From contig JAJVDF010000955.1 of the NCBI GenBank assembly GCA_022410635.1, positions 157,508 to 221,507 of the forward strand: 64,000 nt of DNA, read 5' to 3'. The notes under the pieces were generated by a model, which saw only the letters and a program-made list of their open reading frames with translations, did no database searches and was not told the DNA's origin. Numbering within the stretch: the stretch's first letter is position 1; each line of letters opens with the position of its first letter. Source of the stretch: Tretioscincus oriximinensis (Eukaryota; Chordata; Lepidosauria; Squamata; Gymnophthalmidae). Made by a program: the position numbers and the translations under genes. Below are positions 11,570-24,700 of the stretch, piece by piece.

Positions 11570-14500
11570 CTCCTTGTCTGCCTGCTTTTCTTTGCCATTT
11601 TTATTACAACAAGTGTTTATTTAAAAGCTTGGATACCCAGCAGCTCCATGATGATGAAAGCAGTAGTAGCAGCAGCCACAAATGTGTGCAGGTCAAACAG
11701 AGCTCTTATTGTGTTGCAGTGGGGCCTGCTGGGAAGTGTAGTCTGCCTCCCAGCAGAAGGCAGCTTCTTTAGTCCACACAGAGTCCTACCTTGCGGACTA
11801 CAGCTCCCAGCCTGCACTGCAGCTAGCCCAAGGATGGATGCTGCCTTTTTTTGCCAATCAACACACAGTGCTGCCCATAGAAATGTATTTGCTGCTGATA
11901 GGAAGTTGGCTAGTACCGGTCTATGGCCCAGACTAAGGTTCAGTGTGGACAAGACCATTGAGTAAAATAAAGCAGGAAGTTTGGAATGAATCAACTTTCA
12001 AACAGCAGGTCTGCAGTTTCTTAAAATGTTCTCTTCCAACCCAGGGCTAAGGTTGTTGTACTGTTGTGTGCTGATTTTGCTTGATTTTGTACTCTTCAAG
12101 GGGTGGAATTTTTGCTTATGTATGTTCTCAAAAATAAAAATACATATCCTGGCTCTTATCTGTATCACAGGATACTATCTTCAACCTTCCCTTCTATCAG
12201 TTGCTTTCTGCTTTCCAATTGGCAAGCCAGTTGTTATTTAAGTATACATATATGATGGTAATATTTAATGTAGTTTAAATTGCATTTAATGGGTCTACTC
12301 TAACTGCTGTATTTAATAACTACCATCTGTATCCCTTTTGACTAATAAATAGCATTGTTTCCTGCTGTCAAAACCAGGAATGAAATACATGCCTTTCCAA
12401 GAAGGGGGGGAGAAAGCGAGTGGGGGGAAATCAAATTCATCCGTTTCCAGACGATCAATCAAAATTGACAGGCCCTTTAACATACAATTTGTAGGGCACT
12501 GTAGTTTTAAAATGGGAACTGCCTGTAACATATAGCTGGAAGCCTTTGTGATTTTAACATTTGACAAAAGCACATCCATGGCAGAAGTGGGGGGGGGTGT
12601 TCGAGGGTGGTGAGGAGGGGGGGCATTTGGGTGGTCCGAGAAATTTCAAAGCAACAATTCTTTCTGCATTGTTTGTCTTAATTAACAACTTAATTAATTG
12701 TTACTTCTGTATAAAGGACCAAGGTATTATCTCAATTTATACTGCCCACGGTTTCTAATATTCCGCAGTGCTTTCTTTGAGCTGTTAATTTTAGATTTTT
12801 GTGCAGGAAAAATCAAGATTGCTATAATTTTTAAATTTAGTTTAAAATGCTTTATCATTTTTTCAATACAGTACACAAAAGAAGTACGTTACATATGTCC
12901 AATATTATTTTAAACCATTTTCTCCCCTTTTATGTACTTTCTCCAGTTTTAATCCTTATAGAGAGGCCACATCTGGAATACCCACTGTAATTCTTAATTT
13001 TGTTGCTTCACTCCTTATACATGGCCCCAAATAATTCCTAACTTCCAAACATATCGGTTTACAATCTCTAACCTTCTGTCCATTTTTTGTGGACTATTAA
13101 ATCTACGAATCAATTATCTCTATTGCAATATTATTAATTATTCTGTATATTTATTCAGTCTCTGGATTGTCCATTCAGTATTGTCCTTCCACCCCCCTAC
13201 TAGACAACCTGACCACAGACCAATTGCATCTCCCAATTGTACAGGCATGAAATTTTCCATCTCTCCACGTGCCGGTCCCATTTTACTTAATCTTAATTGT
13301 AAATTTACCATTGCATTAATTTCCTCTTCCACCATCTTCCAGTGTCCCTCAACTTTTTCACATCCCCATATCGTGTGTACAAATATACCTCTTTGTTAGC
13401 ATCCATGCCAACTCGTCCCAGGAACATTGGCAAAGTAGTATGATAACCGTGCAGATGTCCTATCCCATTTGCACGATATTTTTCTTCCTGCCTCTTATAT
13501 TCTTTTATTTTTATTTCATTACCAATTTCCTCTCTTCTAATGCCAACACCAATATGCCATCAAAGGAGCTAGTAGCACTTTGAGACTAACTAGAGAAAAG
13601 TGGGTGGCATAAGCTTTCGTAGACAAGTCTACTTCTTCAGATGCTGAGAGACTAAAGTCTACAAAAGCTTATTCCACCCACTTTTCTCTAGTTGGTCTCA
13701 AAGTGCTACTAGCTCCTTTGCTGGACTTTCTACAGACTAACACTGCTATTTCTCTGAAACTGACTACCAATATTCCATGTTCTCTGTATTTCTTCTTTAA
13801 CTGTCTTTATAGTCTCCCTGCTGTTCCTTTTCCCTTGTTTATTACTCTTCTAATTATATTCTCAAATTCTGCATCCTCTCTGCCTAAAATTGCTATAAAA
13901 TAAGTGTGAATTACGCAATGCCTTTGGTTCCCATCGTTGTTCTGATTCCATGTTGCCAAATAAAGTATCTTCTTGTGTANTAACAGCCTCATCTGTGCCA
14001 CCTGGGCTCAAGGAGGGGGTATTGTTTGAAAGTGGCCAGTTGTGTAGATTGAAACTNTGCTCCATAATTCAGCCTTGGATCTTGGAAGCCGTTCCACGCT
14101 TATTTGTTGCTACTAATTTTGGCGTTGCCCTTGCTTCCAAACAAAACAAAAGCCATTCTGAACAAATTTGTAAAAAAAAAAAGCCCTGATGTGTTCTACA
14201 ATTTAGCCAATTACTGTTTCAGCTTGCAAACCTCCAGGGAAACGCAACATACATGGCCTGAAGGTAGGAATTTCAATAATTGTTTCAGTAAACTTAGATG
14301 GATTTGCAGCGCTGTGTTCTGCTTATTGAAATGTCAAATAAAACTGTACTTTCTGGGCTCTGACAAGCAATTCTTTAAGCAGGAGGAGGACGGGGGTACT
14401 GTGGTGGAAAGGCTGGGGTGTCAAATGCGGTCTGGGTAATCAGTACAGGTTTATTATTAATGGGTGGAAATTCTGTCTTATTGTACCTTCGACGGAAAAT

Positions 14501-17500
14501 ACACGCGGTGTTAGGAGCAATGGCGGCCCTACTTTTTCTGTTGCACCAACCACGCTGGCATCCATATTGTGGATTTGCACAGGAGACACATATTTATTTA
14601 AATTTTTTTATATCCTGCCCTTCACCATTGGTCCCAGGGCGGGTAACAAAAAAATCAAGAAAATAAAAAAGTTAAATACACAACAATAAAACATTTTAAA
14701 AGGTCCACACCCTCCAACCCACCCTTTAGGCCTCCTATTGGAGAATATTCCAGTTTTGACTTCCATCCTATCAGTCATATGATGTATTGCTAGTTTCTGA
14801 TTCTATAAGGCACCCAATCAATGGGGTACTTCAGCCTTCTTAGCGATACAGTAGACATGTGGAATTGATATATTCCCGTAAAGACATGTAGGGGGGGCAG
14901 AGAGGTAAGAGAAAGATGTATTTAATAGGAGAGGAAGAAAACCCTTATCATGTGCTTTTTCTTGATTGTATTACTTAACCATGCATTTCAAATGCCGAGT
15001 GCGTAAAATGGCCCCCATCTCTCAATAGCACAATGCAGTGTAACCTACATCGAAGCTGGATTTCTACCACAGGCAACTAGCTAATTAACCTTTCTTCTGA
15101 AATAGGAAATTCATGGCAAATTAAAGGTTAATTAGAACCATGTCCTCTGAATAGAAACAACTGATAAAGACTCTTTTTTCCCGCCTGCAGGTAAACACGC
15201 GCGCAGGATCTGCTAACAATAGCAGCACAGACATCCCAGGTTCCCTTCCGAGCAATAGGTAAGAGTGCCGGAGAGCAGGCAGGCCTTTTATTGGAGGGGA
15301 GAGGGAGGGTTCTGCAGAGTAATTGTTAGGAGGGGAAATGGGGAAAGGCCAGGGAGCTTTGGGGGATTGGGCTGCCCAGGGTTTAGGAAGAGATCTGTGT
15401 TCGTTTCATGAATTTATCTAGTGAGAGGTCTCGTAGCATCTTGGAGACTGACAAGAAAGAGGTAGGCAGCATGGCCTTTCATAGACAAGTCTACTTCTTG
15501 AAGTGGGTAGAGGGAGTGGTAGATGGATGGATAGAGATATAACTATAGCCAAGGGGTCTGGCAGCACCTTAGAGGCTAACAGGAAAAAGCGAGGCATCAT
15601 TGGCTTCATAGACAAGTCTTCTTCAGTTGCTGTGAACTAAATGATCTATTTGTACACTTCTGACAAAGGAAAGTATTTTTTCACCCAGAGGGTCATCGGC
15701 CTGTGGAATTTACTTCCTGAAGAGGTGGTGGTAGCTAACTGCTAAGATAGCTTCAAGACAGGACTAGACAGGTTTATGGATACCAAGGGTATAAATGGAT
15801 ACTAGGATGGATGTCTGGATGCTGCCTCTGGAATGGAGCAACAGGTAGTGCTCCTGAAATGCCATTTGCAGGGAGTCATGAACAGGGGCATATTTTGCTT
15901 TCCTCTATTCGGGCTCCCCAGGTGCATCTGATGGGCCTCTGTGTGACACAGAATGCTGGACTAGATGGGCTCTGGCCCGATCNAATATGGCTCTTCTTAC
16001 GTTCTTATTTAGCAAAAAGGATTTTTGCTATAAATGTCTGTCCCATGGCCATTGTTCACTCCATAGCATCTGAAAAAGTAGGCAGTCTATTTTTTCTTGT
16101 TGAGACTCTCTTGCTAGATTTTCTGGACTCAGACTAGTACAACTGTTTCTTTGATATCGTAGGTTTTGTTGAATTACCTTCCTTGTGTACCTCTGTATGC
16201 TAGTTGTCCAAAGGTTTCTAACAGCAACCTTCCAAATGTTTCTGTACTACAGCCATGGAATTCTGGGAGTTGTAGTCCAGGAACATCTGTGGGGTTCAGT
16301 CTGAGACCACCTATCTAGCTTGTCTTCATATTAGTGGAAAATCAGTTCTTAATAATTCACTTCTGTATAAATTTCTATGGGACAAACAAANCAAGTTTCA
16401 TAGATTCCAGAAAAGGTGCTCAGAGGTCAGATTTCATGTTCTAACTGTAAGTTTAATGGGATGTTTTCTCTGGGCTTCAGTTTGGACTCTGCTGTAAAGG
16501 ATATTAAAAATCCAACCAAACCCAGACAGGAAAATCTGGATTGGTCAAATCTAATTGTGCCAGGGTAGATTTTATCTCTATAATCCAAATTTCTACTTCT
16601 CGGTAGCAAATGACCTAAATGGGAAGATGTTAGGCCCTGACTTTGGCCATCCACATGACAGTCTAGGCTATGGCAGGCCCCTATTCTGAGATATAGCAAA
16701 AATTAAATCTCGGTTGCGCAGAGGTTAAAAACAACATTGTTTCAATAAAAAGATTGGAGGTCTCATGTGACTGCACCATCTACTGGCATTAGCTTTTCAA
16801 ATGGAAGCAATTGCAAGTAGATTAATAGGTACCATCACAAAGGTGTGGGGGNTGGGATGTTTTCTCTGGGCTTCAGTTTGGACTCTGCTGTAAAGGATAT
16901 TAAAAATCCAACCAAACCCAGACAGGAAAATCTGGATTGGTCAAATCTAATTGTGCCAGGGTAGATTTTATCTCTATAATCCAAATTTCTACTTCTCGGT
17001 AGCAAATGACCTAAATGGGAAGATGTTAGGCCCTGACTTTGGCCATCCACATGACAGTCTAGGCTATGGCAGGCCCCTATTCTGAGATATAGCAAAAATT
17101 AAATCTCGGTTGCGCAGAGGTTAAAAACAACATTGTTTCAATAAAAAGATTGGAGGTCTCATGTGACTGCACCATCTACTGGCATTAGCTTTTCAAATGG
17201 AAGCAATTGCAAGTAGATTAATAGGTACCATCACAAAGGTGTGGGGGNAAATAGATGTAAGCCTTCAAGAGAAAAATAGTTTTTAAGCTGCTTTGCATCC
17301 CTTTGGGGTGAAAGTGGGGGATAAAAACCAGTTCTCCTCCTCTTCCTTCTTCTTCAGTGGGGCAGGACCTTATAGAACTATTCAAGGTATCATGGCCCGT
17401 CAAAAGCTCCTTAGAGTGCAATAAATAAGGGGTACTGCCTTTGTGCAGTGTACTAAAATTCTATAACCATTAAAATATATTTTATTTTATTTTATTTTTG

Positions 17501-20500
17501 CTTTCCAAATTCTGCAGCTTGAAGAAATCATCTGCAGAACTGAAGAAAATACTAGCCAATGGCCAGGTAAGTGCCTTGCAGGAGGAAGGCTTAGATTTCT
17601 GATCTCAGTCAGCCTCAGGGATGGTTACTGCTCACTTATCAGTAATGTGTTCTTTTAATAAAGTCAGGGAGAAGCTGTGAAAAGGCTTTTATTACGAAGG
17701 AGCCCCGGCTCTGATTGATTTAGATTGGCACGCCAATTTGCTTTCTCTTTCTCAAAACGCACTAATCAGATTTAGCGCCAAATAGATTGAAGCTCTTTTC
17801 ACATCCGTCCTTCCGCGGCCGGCTCAATTTAGGGGGAAGAAAACTTAATCAATTTTGAATAGCAAATAGGATTTCTGGCTGGTTAGGTCTTTGCATATTG
17901 GTTTAAATGCTCAAGGAGCCCAAGCTATGGGATCATGAAGATGCCGGTAGAAAGCGCAAAGCGCCCCCCGCTCTGGAGCCTCACGTTGTTGGTTTGTTGC
18001 AGAAGAAAATTGCCATGGACTTCCTTGGTTTCCTCTGGCACTTGCGATTAACTGCAATAGCTTGGAAATTGATGGGCAAATGGGTACTTCAGGGTTACTC
18101 CTTCCTGGCTGGTTTTGATTCAAAGAGGCAGGAAGGCCCAAAGTCGCGTAATGGCTTTAAATATACACCTGAAAGGCAGCAGGGATCCTTCAATAGGAAC
18201 ATAAATAAGTTTTAATGTTTGTCACGACGAAAGCCCTTTGATAGCCTTGAAGGCACGCACCTGTCCGCTGCGATCAAACTCGCCTATTAGACACTATTGA
18301 CTGAGACATCTGTGTCACTGCGAATAAAAGAGCCGTATTGATTTTCTTAACTGCTTGCTCACTTCCCTCCCCTGTTCCGAAGGCTGAAATCTTAATTATC
18401 TCAGATGCGTATTCAGTGCCTTCACACAGTGACCTCATTGGCATTTCATGAATCAAGTAGTTGTAGTTGAGCGTGTCAAGAAGATAAAAGCTGCTCTTCT
18501 CGTCTGTCCTTCAGCGCGTCACCTGTTACGCATTGCGCTTAACCGATCAGCACCGGGCCCGGCGTGTCACCTGCCCGGCAGCCCTGCTTATTTGCGATTA
18601 GAACGGTTTAAATAAAACTTAAGAATATGGATTTCGGTCCTTGTTCTTAAGCACGCGTGGGGACCCTAGCCTGATAGATAGCTTTGGGTTGACTGCTCAC
18701 TTTTTAACCTTAAGTAAAATATGAGTCCATTACCTTTCGTTCCTTTTATTCTTTCTTAAATGGGTTTCTACTTCTTTGCAGTAGTTCAGATTTTAGAAGG
18801 GAAAGAGCAGGTCTAGTTAGGGAAGAACTAACTCTCTCCACTGAGCCTTATTCTGGNCTATACAGGTATAATCTCATTGTAAAGAACCCCGGTGTAACAA
18901 AATTCACAGTATAACAAATTTGAAACGTTGTAAATGTTGGTTGCAATAGGTTTTGTTATAACAAAATTTCATTATAAAGAACACATTCACCNTTGGCGTT
19001 CATTATACAGGGGTTTCGCCTGTATCTTGGAAAAGGAGCCTGCCACTTACATGCCAGTGTAGACTACGGCAGGCCCTGGATGGGGCCTGCTATAATCTAC
19101 ACTGGCATGTGGATGGCCAAGATCTATACCAAAATATAACTGGGACTAAGGCTCAGTGGGGATAGGGCCAATATGTATTTTAAAAAATATATTGTGGGTA
19201 ATTGAAAAGAATTTTGATGCATGATAAGGAAAGAAAATGATTTCTAAAAGTGACTTTGAGAAGTCCATGAATAATCAAGACAGGACTAGACAGGTTTATG
19301 GACACTAAAGGTATAAATGGATACTAGGATGGATGTCTGGATGTTGCCTCTGGGATGGAGCAACAGGCAGGACTCCTGAAATACCATTTGCAGGGAGTCA
19401 TGAACAGGTGCATATTTTGCTTTCCTCTGTTCGGACTGCCCAGGTGCATCTGGTGGGCCTCTGTGTGACACAGAATGCTGGACTTGATGGGCTGTGGCCT
19501 GATCCAGTATGGCTCTTCTTATGTTCTTATGTTCTTATCATAGCCCATCAACGTATATGTATGTGGCCTTTCAAAACTCAGACACTCATGGATGTTTGCC
19601 ACAAACGTCCTGTTCATATAATAAAAGGCTCATGGGAGAGTTCAACATTCCAAGGTATAATGACCAATAACAGGCCTTGGAACTGGCAGTCTCTAGAGAC
19701 CAATAACACGGTTCGGAACTTTGGCAACCTCCAGTGACCATTGACAGGGCTTGGAACTTTGGCAGCCTCCAGAGACCAGAGCCCTGGATTGGAAACTGAC
19801 TAAAAGACAGAAAACAGAGGGAAGTAACAAATGGACAGTTGTCTGGGTGCAAAGATGTGAGAAGTGGAACACTCCAGGGTTCAGTACTGGGTCCAGTACT
19901 GGCGGTGGGGGTGGGGGAGAGGAAGGAATGGAATGGATGAAACATGGAGCGGAAGGAAGGAAGATAAAGAAAACATAAAGAAAGAAAGGAAGAAGAAAGG
20001 AAAATGGAAAGAAAGAAAGAAGTGAAAGGGGGATAGAAGGGGGCAAGGGTGGGTGGGTGGAGGCATGGATGGGAGTAAGGGGAAGAGGGGCTGGAAATTG
20101 TTGTAATACCGTATCTCAATGGGCTAATTCCACTCCTAAAACGATAATACCCAGCTGGAGGGAGGAAAGATGTATATTTGAAAGCTTGCTTAGTATTCTT
20201 CAGTACTTGAAATGTAGTCCTTTACAGGAAACGCTTAGTTTCCAAAATATTCGAACCAAGTTCTACTATAGTGGATTCTTAGGTATACCTTCCGTTGGCA
20301 TTCAGTATGTTGGTCAATCTTTTCATTAGTCGGTTGCGCAGGACCAGTCAAAAGTTTGGACACACCTTTTTATGTAGGCCATTGAAAGTTTGAAGGAATA
20401 TTTTGAAGAACCTAAAATATAAGACATATTGTGGTTTGTTTAACACTTTTAAAAAATAGTTCTTAATTCCGCACGTGTTCCTTCATGGGCTCGATGTCTT

Positions 20501-21671
20501 TATTACGAATCTACAATGTGGAAAATAAACTAAATCTAGAAAAGCCATCGCGTGAAACAATTTCAAAGAAACAGCCGTGTTAGGCAAATTCCAGGATATC
20601 CAACTATGGGTTTCGTAGCAAGAGAAAGGGAGGCAGTGTGTGCTTTCAANGGCATTTGAAGAGGTAATCTTGTCTATGAAAGCATATTATTTGTCTCTAA
20701 GGTACAACGAGATCCCTGTGCCGGACATTGCATGAAAACATGTGTCCAGACATTCGACTGCTACTGTACCAGTCAAAGGAAAATACTCTTTGATAAGAGC
20801 ACTTGCAGAACTAGGAGGGATCCTTCTAATCTAGCTGCTTTGGATTCTGCAGGTGCCAATAAAATCAGCATCACTTGTCCTAATATGATAAATTTCTCTA
20901 AGACTACCTAGCAAGGAGGGGCTCGTAGCACCTAAAAACTAACGAGGAAAGTGGAGGCAGTGTGAAGTTCTAAAAACAAGTCTCCTTTTTCTTGTGCAAT
21001 GGAGTCAGAATTTCTAGTAAGGAAAACTTGTAGCATCTTAGAGACTAATAAGGTGTTGATATTACTATTCAAACCCCTAAATGGTTTGNGCCCTGGCTAC
21101 CTGAAGGAGCGCCTTTTCCCATGTAGACNTGCCTGTGCACTGAGATCTCAAAGAGCAGATTTTCTGGGAGTTCCCCTACGTTCTCTGGGGTGGTTCCCAC
21201 ATTCTGGAACAGGCTCCCTCTTNGAGGCTTGCCAGGCACCAACATTGTATAGTTTTCGACATCTGGTAAAACATCACTCTTAGTCCACGCTTTTGTAGGC
21301 TGACCAGATCACCCCTTTGGGTGGTGGTGGTTGAAAACCCATTTTTGGGGTGCCTCCCGGTTTCTTCTGAGGAAAAAATAATTCAAAAACAAACAAAAAA
21401 ATCGAAAAAAATATTTTTTTGAAAAACATTTCCTCAGAAAAACTAGGAGGCACCCAAAAGTGGGTTTTCAAACCCCCCCTCCCAAAAAAGGGGTCATCTG
21501 GTCAGCCTATTGACCCCTAGAACCCTTCCTTCCAGGGCGGACGGATAGTTTTAGGGTAGGGGTCTTTTTAAAATGTTTTAATCCATGTTTCGTTTTTGTT
21601 TTAAATTTTTCTGATCTTTCATTACTCGCCCTGCCTGGGACTAATGGTGAAGGGTGGGATATAAATCATTG

Positions 21672-21702
<31 letters not shown>

Positions 21703-24700
21703 GAAAAGGAAGGCAGCAGTAGCTTTCATAAACGCAGCCACTTCTTCGGATTCCCCAAGACTGCTTGAAAGCGGCCTCTGCCTTCTCTGCTTAATGTTGA
21801 GCACAACCTGTTATATGTTTGTAATGTTTGTGTATTTTTCAAGACTTTCAGTTACGCTCAGCGAGAGCTTAACGCAGGCAATATTCTTTGTTTCGTGTAG
21901 GTTGGCTCCTTCTGCTCCAAAGCACTAATAAAGACGTTTTCTCTTTACCATCCACACTTAGGTTTAATAAGGAATTCATATTAATCATTAAAAGAAAGGG
22001 GAGGCGATTCTTCAAGATAATCAAATATTGACAGGGTAGAAATAGCTTTCTGCCTAGGTTCATTGATATAGGTTATGCGATATAAATATTTATTTATTTC
22101 CTGCCACTCAAAGCAAATGTCGCCAATTGATTCTGCATTGACGTAGTGTCAACAGTTCATAAGAAACATTTGACTGGCTTGAGTTTTTCCGATTAGTCTC
22201 TGCTATATAAAGTGGGATTTACTAAATCTCTTCAATTGGCTGCTCATGGACTGTGACTGCTTTCCGGAGCCATTAGAGGTTCGATTGATACAGAGGAAGG
22301 ATAGTTTACTGGGCTGGACTCCTGTTAGAAGTTCACATATCAAATAAGGACTAATTGAGCATTTTGATTTATAATGATTTATAAAGGGGCCTTGCTTACC
22401 CTGCCCGCAAAAGTAGATGCACATGTAGAGGCTTATTACTGCCGGTGCAAAATGAGATGTTCTTTTATTTTCTGTTCATATCGAGCAATCAAGGTCGCTT
22501 CAGAAAAATTAATATCTTTTCGCCAACTTTGACTGAAGATCCCAGTTTTTATACTACAAATGACCCATTTCCCATGATTGCTGACATATTTCAGCAAATG
22601 TTGTTTTGCCTCTTTATAAATCTGTGGTGAGGCCACATTTGGAATACTGTGTTCAATTCTGGTCACCACATCTCAAGAGGGATATTTTGGAACTGGAGAA
22701 GGTGCAGAAAAGGACAACAAAAATTATCAAGGGTCAGGAGCACCTCCCTTAAGAAGCAAGGCTGCAACGTCTGGGCCTCTTCANCCTTGAAAGGAGACGT
22801 TTGAGGGGTGANCTGATTGAAGTGTACAAAATCATGCATGGGATGGACAGGATGAATAGAGAAAAAATGTTTTCTCTATCACACAACACAAGGACCAGAG
22901 GGCACTCCNTNAAACTGTTGGGTAGAAGAGTGAGAACAGACAAAGGAAAGTATTTTTTCACCCAGAGAGTCATCGGCCTGTGGAATTTACTTCCTGAAGA
23001 GGTGGTGGTAGTTAACAGCTTGGATAGTTTCAAGACAGGACTAGACAGGTTTATGGACACCAAGGGTATAAATGGATACTAGGATGGATGTCTGGATGTT
23101 GCCTCNGGGATGGAGCAACAGGCAGAACTCCTGAAATACCATTTGCAGGGAGTCATGAACATGAGCATATTTTGCTTTCCTTTGTTCAGACTGCCCATGT
23201 GCATCTGGTGGGCCTCTGTGTGACACTGAATGCTGGACTTGATGGGCTGTATACACTTTATAATGAAATTCTCAGTTTAACAAACAAATTAGAAAGTCCT
23301 GGCAGAACACCCTCAAGAGCAGTGTAAAAATGCTTCCACTGTAAAGAACCTCATTGTAATGATAGATTCAGTATAACAAACTGATTTCTATGCCCATTTT
23401 GCCTATTCTTCAAGACCTTAAAGAACTGAAGTGCAAGAGNGGCATTNAGTAGAGAGTAAAGTTTTTAAAAGACAGCCAAGATTTTCAAACCACAAACGAA
23501 TGGCAGGATTAAATTCTCAGAATCTGATAGATGATCGGGATAATGATTGGGTCCTATGTAAAAGTGAAGACATTTACCCTGGTGAGATGGAAGAGGGCAG
23601 GGAAGCAGTTTGCAAGAAAAGGTGGCAAGTCATCTAGTGTGGCACGAATGGCGCAATCGCTAAGGAGATGGTATTTCACCTGAGAGATCGGGTTTCGAGG
23701 CCCTGTGTTGNATGTGGGGAGAGGTGAGCATCTTCTGTTAATCTACAGCCGTAGCCAACCCAACTATTTGTAAGCAAGAATGGCAAGAAATTGCAACAGA
23801 CTGTGACTAGATAAATGGGAACCACCACAGCCTGGTGGGGAAGATAAAATGTAAGTCTTCAGGTGAAAAATGACTTTGTAAGCTGCTTTGAATCCCTTTG
23901 GGNGAGAAAAGTGTGGTGTAAGAACCCGTTTCTTCTTCTTAAGACTGAAAGAATCTAGGTTGTCCCCAGTGGTTCTCATTCTGGGCTGTATCTCGGAATA
24001 GGAACCTGCTAGTGTAGACTATACTGCCATGTGGATAGTGAAGCTCTGTACTGAGATACAGCCCAGAATAAAGTTCAGTGGGGAAANAGTTAAAATAGTT
24101 TTTGCAATGGTTTCTGGCATTTAAAAGTGTGTTACTGTGATTACTTTTTTTTTTGCATTGGTTTCANTATAACAAAGGTTCATTATAACATACGCATTTT
24201 TCTGGTCCCTTGGAGTTCATTATAAAGAGGTTTGACATGTGGAACAGTCTTCTCAGTGGTGGCCGCCACATTGTGGAACTGTTTCCCTTCTGAGGTGCGC
24301 CTGGNATCCCCCCATCTGGTGAAGATGCACCTATGTGCCCTGGCCTTCTGCTGAGCGAACTAGATTCTCTTCCTTTACATTGTCATCGTGTTTTAGCTAT
24401 TCTGTTTTAGCTGTTTTTATAATTATTACATTGTGGCCANCTTAAGACACTCAAGCATAGGGCAGGATATGAAAAATAAATAGATAAATAGATAAATAAA
24501 TAAAAAGATAGACTAAATGATGAGAATGAAGAGGAATCTGGTTTTTATATTCCACTCTTGAGACCCAGAGCGGCTTACAAGGTTATTTTCTGGCCAAAGG
24601 CTTACATTTTTATTCTACTGTCCCCTGGTACCTATTTATCTACTCGCAAATGTATTTGCTTTCAAACAGCTGCTTTCTCTGTCACATAACACTAGAAACA

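Noticed and set aside
11437..11994. Overlapping frames of 105-125 codons on both strands
   Set aside because: They include the SINE tail and family P end; no recognisable domain, and no splice or promoter context.
19586..20119. 177-codon Ser/Pro/Phe-rich frame on minus
   Set aside because: Opposite a G/A-rich tract; composition explains the open frame and there is no homology or splice context.
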